Notes under the pieces: generated by a model
Told to the model about the DNA's origin: nothing
Databases searched by the model: none
What the model saw: only the letters and a program-made list of their open reading frames with translations
Made by a program: the position numbers and the translations under genes
Source: Pseudeuparius sepicola
Lineage: Eukaryota > Arthropoda > Insecta > Coleoptera > Anthribidae
NCBI GenBank assembly: GCA_963920635.1
Contig: OY987307.1
Coordinates: 20,971,735-21,035,734, forward strand
Direction: 5' to 3'
DNA: 64,000 nucleotides
Shown: piece by piece, positions 10,229 to 20,130 of the stretch
Layout of the letters: each line of letters starts with the position of its first letter
Position numbering within the stretch: position 1 is the first letter of the stretch

Positions 10229-11785
10229 GTAAATAAAATGTGTTGTGGAACATACAACATAATCTTTTCGAGCAATGAAAACCCTTTCTAAGGCCCTTCA
10301 TTGAACATTTTCAAAAGAACCAAATTATGCAAGGTCTTTGAATTACGCAAGATTTCGCTCCAGACAATGCCGAACCCCCTATATAATTTAGCCAGTCTCT
10401 CCTCTTCCCTTCCGCCCCCAATGAGAAGAAAACTGCGAAGTATTTCCATAAAATCTCCGGAGAAATCTAAATAAATGGAAGGCTCCGCCTTTGTTATCGG
10501 GGCGATACGGTCGAGATTGGCGCGACCGCCGCCGCGAAACCCGTCCTTATTCGCCCGCTGTAAAGAAATTTATATTTGGACTATAAGAAACTCTGCAAAT
10601 TAACGAGTGGAAAATTGAGTTTTCTCTAAATTGCTTTCAATCTGCTCGCTCCCCGCCGAGCCGGAGACCGTTTCTTATGAATTTTCAACGCTTAATTAAT
10701 ATACGAGGCAATTAACTTGTTTGCGACGTTTTTGCGACGTCTATTAAACAAACCGAAGATTGCGAAAGTCGACGGAACGGCTCGCAAACACTGTTCGGCG
10801 GAGCACACGAAGTTGACGTTTTATTTTAATGGCCTCGTTCAGTACCAACAATCGATGTTTGCTCCAAACTGCCTTGGCGACAAAACGAGAATAACACTAG
10901 AGGAGACGGTCCGAATATGGGCCCCATAAAGAAAACAATTTAGGCAGCCCGCTCCATCTGTGTGCGAAAGTTCAAAATATTTTTGCTTTTGTTGACAAAA
11001 TGTTTTAGAGATATCGCTAGGTCCGTTTCTTGCGCTATTGTGTGACTGGGAACGTGTTCGTGAGATTGTGAAAACTTTGGAAGGTAAGACTTTTATAATA
11101 AATATAGCTATGGTATTATAGATTTTGTTGGGAGTTATTGCATGATTCTAATAAGCTGTGGTCAAGGAGTGTTGCCTTTACAGCGAAATTATCTTATATG
11201 GCCTTTAAAAAAATTTACGTGGGTGCCTCTTTGTATCGGAAAATGTTGCTAGCATGGGCCCTTAGAGGGGTCCTAATATGGGCAGGGCTCATATTGCCAA
11301 CAATCCTATACAACACTTTTTTTTTTTAGATTTCGACCATGCCACCAACGAAACTTAGGTTTCCGTATAAAAATGTAAGGAACACCTGGAACGCCAGCTA
11401 TCAAGGCAGTAAACAATAATCACAGAATAAATAGCTTTGCAACGTTAGTCTGTGCAATAATGAAAATAATCAAAGAGTTGAGGTTTAGGTCTATTGTATG
11501 ATGTGCAATATGTGTGCTCACGAGCATATTTTTCTCAATAATGTGTTACTTTTCTTTTATTATATAAAATACATCTTACTTCGTAAGACATCGATTTTTT
11601 TTATCTTAGTTTGCTAGGTTTGCTAGGGGGCCATATTCCAAACACTCTACCTCAAACCGTTGAGTGAATTATTCCTCACTCAACGCTCAAACCAATGCAA
11701 TACAAAAAAGTGTGACACATCAAAAACCATGATCCCTATAACATACTAAAAATAAAACATTTAACAAAGTGTTGGTAATTGATTA
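10229..11785. other. Unassigned DNA including a GC-rich island
   Basis: A GC-rich stretch at about 10,380-10,690 contains CGACCGCCGCCGCGAAACCC and resembles the islands elsewhere in the window. The rest is AT-rich. Two possible splice-type sites (GAAG|GTAAGA at about 11,082 and a polypyrimidine tract ending TTTTAG near 11,329) bracket a 246-bp gap, but the putative downstream frame is only about 18 codons. I do not call a gene. Confidence 0.4.
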
Positions 11786-11806
11786 TAACAAAAAGAGTGA
11801 AAGTCG

Positions 11807-11853
11807 ACCATACACAGTACTGTTTCGGGACGGTAATCCCTCATCAGTATGGC
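11807..11853 (-). ncRNA. Hammerhead ribozyme copy A, predicted cleavage-dead
   Basis: The minus strand shows the conserved core CTGATGA, a 4-bp stem II (GGGA/TCCC), GAAA, and a 3-bp stem III (CAG/CTG with a TA loop). Stem I is GCCATA pairing with TATGGT. At the position before cleavage, copies B-D have A, whereas this copy has G (plus-strand C at 11,813). Hammerheads require H (not G) there, so cleavage should be abolished or severely reduced. Confidence 0.8.
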
Positions 11854-12099
11854 TCACCCGACTATCAAGTGGTAGACAAACGTGCCTACGCGATAGATTT
11901 ACTATCTAAGGAATCAATCAATTACCGAAGCAATTAATTGATCATGGAGTATTATAATGATAGCACACCCGAAGGTGCGAAGCCACTGGTTTTGATCGGC
12001 AAAGGCTCACGCCACAATTACCGAGACCCGCCATCTGCTGTCTCCACGGCATCGGTTAACCAACCAAAAACATCGATAGAACAAAAAGAGTGAATGTCG

Positions 12100-12146
12100 A
12101 CCATATACAGTACTGTTTCGGGACGGTAATCCCTCATCAGTATGGC
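12100..12146 (-). ncRNA. Hammerhead ribozyme copy B
   Basis: On the minus strand it has core CTGATGA, stem II GGGA/TCCC, GAAA, stem III CAG/CTG with a 2-nt loop, and stem I GCCATA/TATGGT. The predicted cleavage site is after the A paired at plus-strand 12,106. All invariant core bases are present. The 3-bp, self-complementary stem III (CAGTACTG) suggests it would work best as a dimer, as described for Penelope-type hammerheads. Confidence 0.85.
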
Positions 12147-12198
12147 TCACCCGACTATCAGGATAGTCTTGATCAAGATAGTCTTGATAGTCGGGTGA

Positions 12199-12245
12199 GC
12201 CATACTGATGAGGGATTACCGTCCCGAAACAGTACTGTATATGGT
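12199..12245 (+). ncRNA. Hammerhead ribozyme copy C
   Basis: Plus strand: CTGATGA core at 12,205-12,211, stem II GGGA/TCCC with loop TTACCG, then GAAA. Stem III is CAG/CTG around TA (12,230-12,237), with cleavage expected after A12,239. Stem I is GCCATA (12,199-12,204) with TATGGT (12,240-12,245). An outer helix GTGA/TCAC (12,195-12,198 with 12,252-12,255) extends stem I past an internal loop, where tertiary contacts form in natural hammerheads. Confidence 0.85.
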
Positions 12246-12307
12246 CGACTTTCACTCTTTTTGTTCTATAGATAGTCTTGATCAAGATAGTCTTGATAGT
12301 CGGGTGA

Positions 12308-12354
12308 GCCATACTGATGAGGGATTACCGTCCCGAAACAGTACTGTATATGGT
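12308..12354 (+). ncRNA. Hammerhead ribozyme copy D
   Basis: Same sequence and fold as copy C, 109 bp downstream in direct orientation; cleavage expected after A12,348. C and D together would release a 109-nt RNA if co-transcribed. The flanking TAGTCTTGATCAAGATAG is itself self-complementary. Confidence 0.85.
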
Positions 12355-12759
12355 CGACTTTCACTCTTTTTGTTCTATCGATGTTTTCGGTTTGTTAACC
12401 GATGCCGTGGAGATGGCAGATGGCGGGTCTCGGTAATTGTGGCGTGAGCCTTTGCCGATCAAGACCAGTGGCTTTGTCCCGCACCTTCGGGTGTGATATC
12501 ATTATAATACACCATGATCAATTAATTGCTTCGGTAATTGATTGATTCCTTATATAGTAATTGATTATAATAAAAGTACACCAATTTGCAGATTATTATT
12601 TTCAAAACTTCCCACAACGCGGGTCTCGGTAGTTGTGGCGTGAGCCTTTGCCGATCAAGACCAGACCAGTGGCTTTGTCCCGCACCTTCGGGTGTGCTAT
12701 CGTTATAATACTCCATGATCAATTGATTGCTTCGGTAATTAATTGATTCCTTAGTAAAT

Positions 12760-13400
12760 ATTTAATTCGTATTATGTTCCTGAAACGATATTTAGCTATT
12801 TTTTTAACGTGATTTTTTTTAATTAAAAAATCTGTATAAACTTGAAACAAAGTAGTTTCCAAAAACTTACAGAAAATGAATAGGTGCTTATTGTTTAAGT
12901 TCGTGATTTTGATATAGAGGCAAAGAATTGCGAAGGAAACATTTTTTGCTATTACTTTTTTTAGATACTTCGATACGTTGCGTTTTTGAAGCTGTCCTGT
13001 TAAATGTAGCATTTGACAGTAACCGAAAGTAATGAGACCTTTGAATAATGAATCCCAGGAAGGAGTCAAAGCCCTAGAGGCATTATAAAATATACGTGAG
13101 ATGGAAACCGCTCTGTATATAGGAGCCACGTTTTGACGCAATATTTTGATATCTGATACGGTGATAGGTGCCAGTGTTTGGTACTTGGATACTTCTTCGA
13201 GTGATTGTGCTTAGCTGTGTGGCTTGTGGTACTTCCCTGGCCGCCAAAATTAATGTTTGAGTTTGTGATTTAAATTAACTTTTGAGGTTATGCATTAAAG
13301 TGGCATCGGCGTTTGTGTAAGTACCTACTTCTTCATAATTGGAAATTTTATCAAAAAAAGAGACCGAATGCGAATAAGTCATTTTTTATCTTTGCATAAG
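12760..13400. other. Unassigned AT-rich DNA
   Basis: No gene recognised. A 140-codon open frame on the minus strand (12,719-13,141) has biased lysine/isoleucine/phenylalanine composition from AT-rich DNA and no domain; I treat it as chance. Confidence 0.5.
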
Positions 13401-13402
13401 TA

Positions 13403-13731
13403 CAGGGTGTCCCAGTTAAAGTGATAAAACCGATTCTGTCGGTAATTTTAAAGATAAATTAATGGTTCAAAAAGTAAACTTGTGTAGAATTTTCAGAGGA
13501 ATTGGAATATGACGTCAAACTTAATATACAGGGTGTTAAAGATAACTCTATAACTATATATGGTTGGAATTGGTACAAGAATAAGAACCTAAAACCCTAA
13601 ATATTCAGGGTGTCTCAAAAATCTGTCCATGTGCTTACTTCTGGTCAAACCGGTAATCAGAAATGGAAACCGGCCATTTTTGATTAATATCGGTACACTC
13701 ATTACTCAATTTATTTAACTGGGACATCCTG
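13403..13731. mobile_element. 329-bp TA-flanked MITE (Tc1/mariner-like ends)
   Basis: Left end CAGGGTGTCCCAGTTAAA and right end TTTAACTGGGACATCCTG are inverted repeats with one mismatch. TA dinucleotides flank both (13,401-13,402 and 13,732-13,733), fitting a Tc1/mariner-type target duplication. It is non-coding. Related CAGGGTG ends occur at the right terminus of the element ending at 55,369. Confidence 0.8.
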
Positions 13732-13733
13732 TA

Positions 13734-14276
13734 CAAACTGCCAGCAAAGCAAAATTTTAAGGAATGCAAACCTTATCAAATTAACGAAAAAGAACACATA
13801 CATATCGTTGGAAGTACGTAAAATTTCTATAACGATAAATAATTGTAAGGACAACATTTTTTTCTATAAAGTTTTATTTCAACAAATAATAAGTTTTCCC
13901 ACCCGATTTTGCATGCCATTTTTGTCCTTGAACAAGAACAAACTGCTGGTAGTCATATTTTTGACGCTCTGCAAACAACTTTTTTCCTTTATGTTGCAAA
14001 TTTTATTCTAACACTGACATTGTATGTTCTAGACCATTACACACTTACAGGTTGTCGTATTTAATTAGAATGCCAGTGTTTTCTATGAATAGTGGTGCAT
14101 TTATAATATAGGCTAGTTATTTTATATAGGGTACCATCATAGAAAATTCATATTTTGAAACATTTTTAAATAAGGCATTCAATTCACGTGTCAAATACTC
14201 CATACAAAAACTTAATGGATTTGGTGGATTTTCAGTTATTTATTTAATTAAATGATTCTGAACCCCTATAACTGTA
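13734..14276. other. Unassigned AT-rich DNA
   Basis: No gene, repeat or RNA signature recognised. The 67-codon frame at 13,808-14,011 has no supporting feature. Confidence 0.5.
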
Positions 14277-14278
14277 TA

Positions 14279-15180
14279 CAGTGTGGTCATTTAAGTGTGC
14301 AACATATGGGATTTTTTTTTATTAATTGCAGAACGAAAATACAAATATTCCCGAAAGTTGTTGCATGTTCGATAATCATATTAGGCGCACTTAGAATGGT
14401 TGCAAGTCATACAGCATACAGGCTAGATAAAAAAATATAAAAATTGTATAAGAGTAAAGTAGGTACCCTTATTTTAGAAAATTCAGCAAAAGGTTATTAA
14501 GGAAAGTTGTTTAGAATTAAATGCTAAGCCTAAACATAGCCTCCTCAGAAAAAAAAATTGTCGTCAATTTATTTCCACAGTTTCTTAATAAACATTTAAA
14601 TAAAAATTTTGCACCTTAAATGGGACTTTTCTTATATACACATTATCATTATTAATGTTTTACCTTGTTCAGAAGAATTTTCGCGAAATTTTAAAGTTTT
14701 GTTTAATATATCGTTGCAACAAACATGAAGTTTGTGATTCCCTAAAAAAATAAAAATCTAAGTTAATTTTACAAATACGCTTGAATTTGAACAAAGTTAT
14801 GCGGAATTGATTTAATTTTGATTGATTTATGAAATTGTTTATGGTGAATATTAAAACAAACTTTTTTGCAGCAAATTATTAATGTTTTTCAAAAAACATT
14901 TTTTTAGGAGCCATGTTTTAGTATTTAGGAATAACTTTTAATTTTAAATAACTTTCTTTAATAACATTATGCTGAATTTTCTAAAATAGGGGTACTTTAC
15001 TCTTGTAAAATTTTTATATTATTTTTTTCCCTATACCCTGAATGCTGTTTGACTTGCAACCATTCTAAGTGCGCCTAATATGATTATCGAACATGCACCA
15101 ACTTTCGGGAATATTTGTATTTTCGTTGTGCCAATCAATAAAAAAAATCCCATATGTTGCACACTTAAATGACCACACTG
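14279..15180. mobile_element. 902-bp foldback MITE with about 270-bp inverted arms
   Basis: The element begins CAGTGTGGTCATTTAAGTGT and ends with the reverse complement of CAGTGTGGTCATTTAAGTGT, flanked by TA on each side (14,277-14,278; 15,181-15,182). The arms (about 14,279-14,550 and 14,905-15,180) stay similar throughout, including shared blocks such as TTCCCGAAAGTTG, ATTAGGCGCACTTAGAATGG and TTTTAGAAAATTCAGC. The central spacer is AT-rich with no open frame. TA duplication and long arms suggest a Tc1/mariner-type non-autonomous foldback. Confidence 0.85.
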
Positions 15181-15182
15181 TA

Positions 15183-15879
15183 TTCTCCTCAAATGAACGT
15201 GCACTTGCGGACCACCCTGTATATACTTCCAGTAAGGATCTAATGTCGTCTGAAAGCATTAATATTTTTGGCACTTTGGTGTTTCTTATATCTAAGAAGT
15301 TTCCTGTCGATATTACTTAAACTTAAAAAAAACGGATGTAACGATTTGACCTGTAACTAAATGCATTTCGATAGAGAGAATCAAATGATAGCTCGTCGTC
15401 CGACCCCACCATCTCAAAAACTCGATCGGCGAACTGATGAATATTGAACGCAATTGAACAACCGGGGTTGTTTTCGGCACCGATCGCTATCCGGCCAATT
15501 TTCTTACTTTGATGACCTCGGGCGCTGGCAGGCATCTAAAAACCAATCGGAGCGAAAATTCCAACAAAGGGAGGGAACTGATGAAACGAGCCTATATTGC
15601 TTTAATCAGGCACTTCCTCTTCCTTCAGAACAGGGAGATTGCGCTGGAGGCGAAGTCCTTCGCATGGTGTGGCCGAAGCCACAACATAGTATTTTAATAA
15701 TTTGCTATTTAGATAGCCATTTTGGTTTGGCCCGTAGGTTTTGTGTATATGCTCGCATTGTCACATACCCATAAAAAAATGGTTTAGTCACATCGTGCAC
15801 ACTTTTTTCTGGGTAGTGAATTGATAGAGAATTATTAATTTAGTTGAAAAACCATAAAATATTATTTTTTCAAATTAAC
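15183..15879. other. Unassigned DNA with a balanced-GC segment
   Basis: The segment 15,370-15,680 is less AT-rich than its surroundings and contains open frames on both strands (for example 15,454-15,774 plus). No domain, start context or splice signal supports a protein. It may be conserved noncoding sequence. CACCCTGTATATAC at about 15,212 is a transposon-end-like motif without an identified partner. Confidence 0.4.
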
Positions 15880-16261
15880 GAAACTTTGAACATATAACTC
15901 AAAAAATAACTTCAACAAATTTACGTCAGTCAACGCTTCCTCCTTTCTCAAAGATCATGTCACGTCAAAGTGAAATGACAGATTAATAAATTTCAGGATA
16001 AAATATCATGACAACAGAAACAATAGCCTAGCCACCTGTCTGATATTGTATCTACCCTGTGTTCTATCTAATTATCTCTATACTAACTTTTCTTTGAATA
16101 ACTGGCAATAATATTTTACCTAATTCAGTATAATAACAGTTGTTCGTGTATCCTAGAATAAATGCTGATTCTTTTAGAATTTGTTTGGATCTATCCCACA
16201 AAAACCTATGATTGTTATTAACATATTGTTGACTTCGAAATTTTTTTATGTTCTTTTAAAC

Positions 16262-18200
16262 GAACGTTAAATGGCCTACAATACAAGTCTCCCCAACATA
16301 GAACTTTCCACATTCACAAAGAATTTTATAAATGCAATTTTTTGAGCTTTGATAGTTTCGTTTTAACTAGCATCGATCATCGATCTTAATGTATTTTTGG
16401 TTTTAAATACTGTTCTGACATTAAAGCGATTGCCTATGCGTTTTAGCTTATCTGATAGTCCAGGGATATAAGGAATAAATAAATTTACTGGTTGTTCCGC
16501 CCGATTTATTTCTCTAATTCTATTAGCATTGTTATTTTCTTGGCAATCCTGAAAAACTTGCTCAACAAATTCAATAGGATAACTATTCTTCTCAAGAACA
16601 TGTTTTATATGTTTAATTTCCTCCTTAAATTTTGTGTTATTAGAACAAATCGTTTTAGCCCTGTCATACAAACTTTTAGTTACTCCTTTATTAACGCTAA
16701 TAATATGATGATTGGATTTAGAATGGAGATATCTATTAGTACGTGTTGGTTTTCTATATACTTGTTGCTACACTATCTGATTTCAGTATAGAACCATCTA
16801 AGAACGGTAATTGATTATTATTTTCAATTTCTAAGGTAAATTTAATAGAAGGTTCTTGTGAGTATATACAATTTAATAGTGAATTTAAATTATCTATGCC
16901 ATGTTCCCATATAACAAATATATGTCATCTACATATCTCCACCAAACATTAGGCTGGTGAACATACCTAGCCAGCTCATTTCGTTCAAAATCTTCCATGA
17001 ATAAGTTGCTTATGAATGGTGATAAAGGACACCCCATAGCCATTTCAAATACCTGCTGGTAAAATTCATTTCCTACTTGAAAATAAGTGGTTTTAACACA
17101 TAGTGTTTTTAGTTTTAATATTGCATCTATACTTATTCAAATTTTTCCTTTGTACTAACTGGCACACTTGACTCGCCAGATGCCTTTAAAATTCCTATTT
17201 TGCTCAACTTTGACACCCTGCAGAATGGAACTCCCTGTATATGTTTTCTTCAAATTTGGTATGTGGGGGTTTTAGGGTGTCCTGATTAACGCTGTGGTGT
17301 CAGAATGTAAATCAAAAAATGCCTAATAGGGCTTTTTGAAAAACGCACCCCTTTAAAAAATCGCAGTAGGCCAGGATTTCGCGGCAATGCCAAACCAATA
17401 CCTCGAAAATGATGACCTTTCAGGGACATATTTATAAAAAAATTGCCCCGTTCAATTCCCCCAGCCTACTTAGATTTTCAGGGGTGTTAACACGAAAAAC
17501 CAGACACACTGTATAATGATCTGGAAATTACTTTTTTCTAAAAAATGATTACTTTTTCTGATAAATGAATTTGAGTTTCCTACTAACGGATTAACAATTT
17601 TAAGTAAATATTTTGCTAAAAAATGACATGGTGAATTTATTGAACTTACAATGGGGCGACGAGGAATGTTAGTATTGTGTATTTTTGGTAAACCATATGA
17701 GTATGGAGGTTTTGAATGATGCGGAGTTAAGAGTATCCTTTGTCTCTGTGTCATTTGTTCACGGTATTTATACAGTGTTTTGTATACTTTAGTTTCTATT
17801 GATGTTGTAGGATCTTTATTTATTCTCTTGTAAGATCCTTCATTTAATATATCATTTAATTTATTATCATACACAATTTTTTCTAAAATAACAGTTGCAT
17901 TTCCCTTATTTGCTGGTAATATTTTAATTATCTTAGATCCTAGCTGATTTAAGTGATCTAATTGCTGTTTTTTCTTGCTTTGAAATATTTGACTTTGGTT
18001 TAAAATCTTTTTCTAAGATTATTTTTGACCTGACTCCAAATTCTTGACCCAATTCCTCAGGTAACATTTGAGCTGTTTCCTCTACCGATGCTACTATGTC
18101 AAGTTTAGAAATTTTGTTGTCAACAACAGAAAAATTTTACCCTTTTGCCAAAACTAACTTTTTTGAAATGGTAAGTTCCCTGTTAGATAAATTAATTAAT
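16262..18200 (-). pseudogene. Penelope-like reverse transcriptase / GIY-YIG pseudogene
   Basis: Minus-strand fragments in order follow. N-terminal region (about 18,150-18,000): VDNKISKLDIVASVEE. Then ILPANKGNATVILEK (about 17,940-17,880) and YGLPKIHNTNIPRRPIVSS (within 17,470-17,874), the Penelope-type fingers/palm signature. After a nested insertion come MGCPLSPFISNLFMEDFE (about 17,040-16,985) and the catalytic YVDD (16,924-16,935) in WWRYVDDIYLLYGN. Next is YRKPTRTNRYLHSKSNHH (about 16,790-16,735) and a thumb/linker part ending FKTKNTLRS. Finally CECGKFYVGET (about 16,320-16,285) marks the start of the GIY-YIG endonuclease, after which the frame is lost. Stops and frameshifts separate these parts. 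Known: this family copies RNA at its nicked target site. This copy is non-functional as it stands, although the YVDD aspartates survive. Confidence 0.85.
17140..17515. mobile_element. Nested insertion splitting the reverse transcriptase
   Basis: Reverse transcriptase similarity stops at about 17,515 (after KSNHFLEKSNFQ) and resumes at about 17,130 (DAILKLKTLCVKTTYFQ). The intervening roughly 370 bp is not coding in that frame and carries transposon-end-like phrases: ACACACTGTATA near 17,505 and CTCCCTGTATATG near 17,230. Exact boundaries and target duplication are unresolved. It inserted after the Penelope-like element. Confidence 0.6.
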
Positions 18201-18970
18201 TAAAATTATTGTCTAAATGATTCAATTCCTCACTATGCTTTTCCTAAACTAATCTTCGGAATTTGTTAATCTGTCCAAGTTCGACTCTATCAAAATGCCT
18301 ATTTTAGCTTATGTTGATACAATTTGATATGTAATTCAAATCAAAGAAAGATACACTTTCTCTAATATTTTCCGGTATTTTATTTATATCCCTCATGATT
18401 TGTTTATGTTAGATACTTCTTTCGTTCTAGATTCATTCTCTTATCAGCATCATACCACATCTGAATAATATTTTGCTACATTTCCTACTAATAAAAGGTT
18501 ATTTTACATTTACATAAATATGTCAATCCATTTTTTGCGTTAGATGATTTGAAAAACTTCTTCACTAATAATCTGAAATCCTTGAAAACATTAAGCCCAT
18601 ACCTTTGTTCTAAATATTTTCTAAAATTTATTTGTGGCGCAAACAGATCCATTCAATTTAATCAATTGGGTTTTTCGCCGTCAATCTGATTAAAAGACAA
18701 CTTTTTAAAGTTTCCTGGAAAATTCATAAATTCTTAACAGTAAATGAACAAATCTTTGGACTTAATCTGTCATTTCACTTTGACGTGGCATGATCTTTGA
18801 GAAAGGAGGAAGATTTTTTATTCTCCGAAAGCTCAGAAAACAAATTTGTTGAGGCTATTTTATAGTTACAAGTTCGTTTACTGTTAAGAATTTATGAATT
18901 TTCCAGGCAACTTGAAAAAGTTATCTTTTAATCTTGGTGGCGAAAAACCCAATTAAAAGAATTGAATGGA

Positions 18971-20130
18971 CCATAAAAGATTGTTCCTATGTATAACAAT
19001 TCTCCTCTACTGCTTAATCTATTGCATGTTTTTAAATTTATTTACGATGTAGTCAGGATGGAAATTTCCAAGTGTCCTAAAATTTCAGCATGGAGAGGAC
19101 AAAAATGCTGTATGGATGAAATTGGCTGTTACTTTTGACCCCTCTAACTGGTCCAAAACAGAAAAGAAACACTAAAATGACTGCCGCTGATGATTTGTAG
19201 AGGTAATTTGAGTTCCAAAACCATTTACTGTGTAAAAATAGTTCCATGTTCCCTCTGCCTTGGTCTCAGGAACTGTCTTAATTTCCACCCTCGTTCTGGC
19301 GAGCAACCGTCGAGAGAGAGGCCGAAAAGTTATACAGCGCCAGGCTCACAGAACAAAAACTAAAAGTTAATTATTATTTTAAGAGTTTAATTGCGAACTC
19401 ACAGAGGGGCTGATTAAATTTTAATTAAAATGAATGAATATTTGTTAAAATTAGAAATTCGCAAGTTTACTTTGTGCTCTCTCGGCGAGGCGCCGAGAGC
19501 CGGCAACAGACTCAAAAGTATTAAGTAAATTGTTCAAAAGAGAGGAAAGAGCAGACAACAAAAAGAACGAGTCCGTGCCTCGGGTGTTCAGCTGCAAGGG
19601 AATGGTAATGCAGTTCAGCTCCTCCCCATAATTTTGTTCCACCACACTATATTTTCCATATAAAAGGAAATGGCGTTTTTGCCTCTATCTGGCGTTGCCT
19701 GCAAATTTAAGCCTCTTTTGCATAATTTTTTTCTTTTTGTTGCAGGTACCTCAAATAATCTTTAATGGCACCTGATCTGCTTAATATGAAATTGATTCGG
19801 TTAGGCCTGATATGAATAGGAGCAGTGTACAAATGCAAGAGCTAGTTTATAATTTGATTTATTGATATAACTACAATGTACAGTAAAATATACAATGGAT
19901 CCTGTTATCCTCTTGATGCTTAAGTACGGCAGTGGATATCTGTAAAGATAGAATGTATATAAGTATTTATACAAATAAGTTTGAAAATGTGCAAACAATC
20001 AAAATAGCAAACTTCCTTTTTAATGTACTGGCCATTCTACCCTTGTAAATGTTTACCTATGCGACAAAAATGGTCAAGCTTGGACTGGCAAGCTTTTCAT
20101 TTATATATAAGAGTGTTGTAGCTCCTTTAG
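18971..20130. other. Unassigned DNA between retroelement and satellite
   Basis: No gene recognised. GC-richer patches at 19,260-19,340 and 19,480-19,600 include CTCTCGGCGAGGCGCCGAGAG, a strong short hairpin (CTCTCGGCG/CGCCGAGAG near 19,478-19,498). The remainder is AT-rich. Confidence 0.45.

Larger units (their letters stand above)
11789..12755. mobile_element. Retrozyme/Penelope-LTR-like palindromic ribozyme cluster
   Basis: The cluster holds four hammerhead ribozymes: two on the minus strand (11,807-11,853; 12,100-12,146) and two on the plus strand (12,199-12,245; 12,308-12,354). They are arranged around an inverted centre near 12,170. A companion module containing the hairpin GCACCTTCGGGTG, GTGAGCCTTTGCCGATC and ATGATCAATTRATTGCTTCG occurs once inverted (about 11,910-12,080) and twice direct (about 12,427-12,551 and 12,619-12,755). 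Known: type I hammerheads with very short stem III occur in pseudo-LTRs of Penelope-like elements and in small retrozymes. Inferred: this is such an element, rearranged into a palindrome. The minus-strand unit between the two ribozyme cleavage positions is 293 nt. Confidence 0.8.
15880..18970 (-). mobile_element. Degenerate Penelope-like retroelement
   Basis: A minus-strand retroelement with Penelope-type reverse transcriptase and the start of a GIY-YIG nuclease, broken by stops, frameshifts and one insertion. Its outer parts are inverted repeats of each other: 15,930-15,985 pairs with 18,765-18,815, sharing TCATTTCACTTTGACGTG and GAGAAAGGAGGAAG. That fits the terminal repeats of Penelope-like elements, which can occur in inverted orientation. 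A second inverted pair (about 18,650-18,745 with 18,868-18,970) lies at the 5' side. No hammerhead core was found in these terminal repeats, unlike the cluster at 12 kb, so the two need not belong to one family. Confidence 0.8.

Noticed and set aside
11042..11400. Possible small gene with a 246-bp intron
   Set aside because: The donor and acceptor look reasonable, but the downstream ATG frame has only about 18 codons and nothing supports expression.
12007..12447. Three overlapping open frames of 61-101 codons with shared protein sequence
   Set aside because: They arise because the ribozyme palindrome reads almost the same on both strands; there is no protein feature.
12719..13141. 140-codon minus-strand frame
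   Set aside because: It has low-complexity K/I/F/Y composition as expected from AT-rich DNA, and no conserved motif.
15454..15774. 106-codon frame in a balanced-GC segment
   Set aside because: Overlapping frames on both strands are equally open, and no motif was recognised.
15880..18970. Hammerhead ribozyme in the Penelope-like terminal repeats
   Set aside because: I looked for CTGATGA paired with GAAA on both strands and found no complete core.
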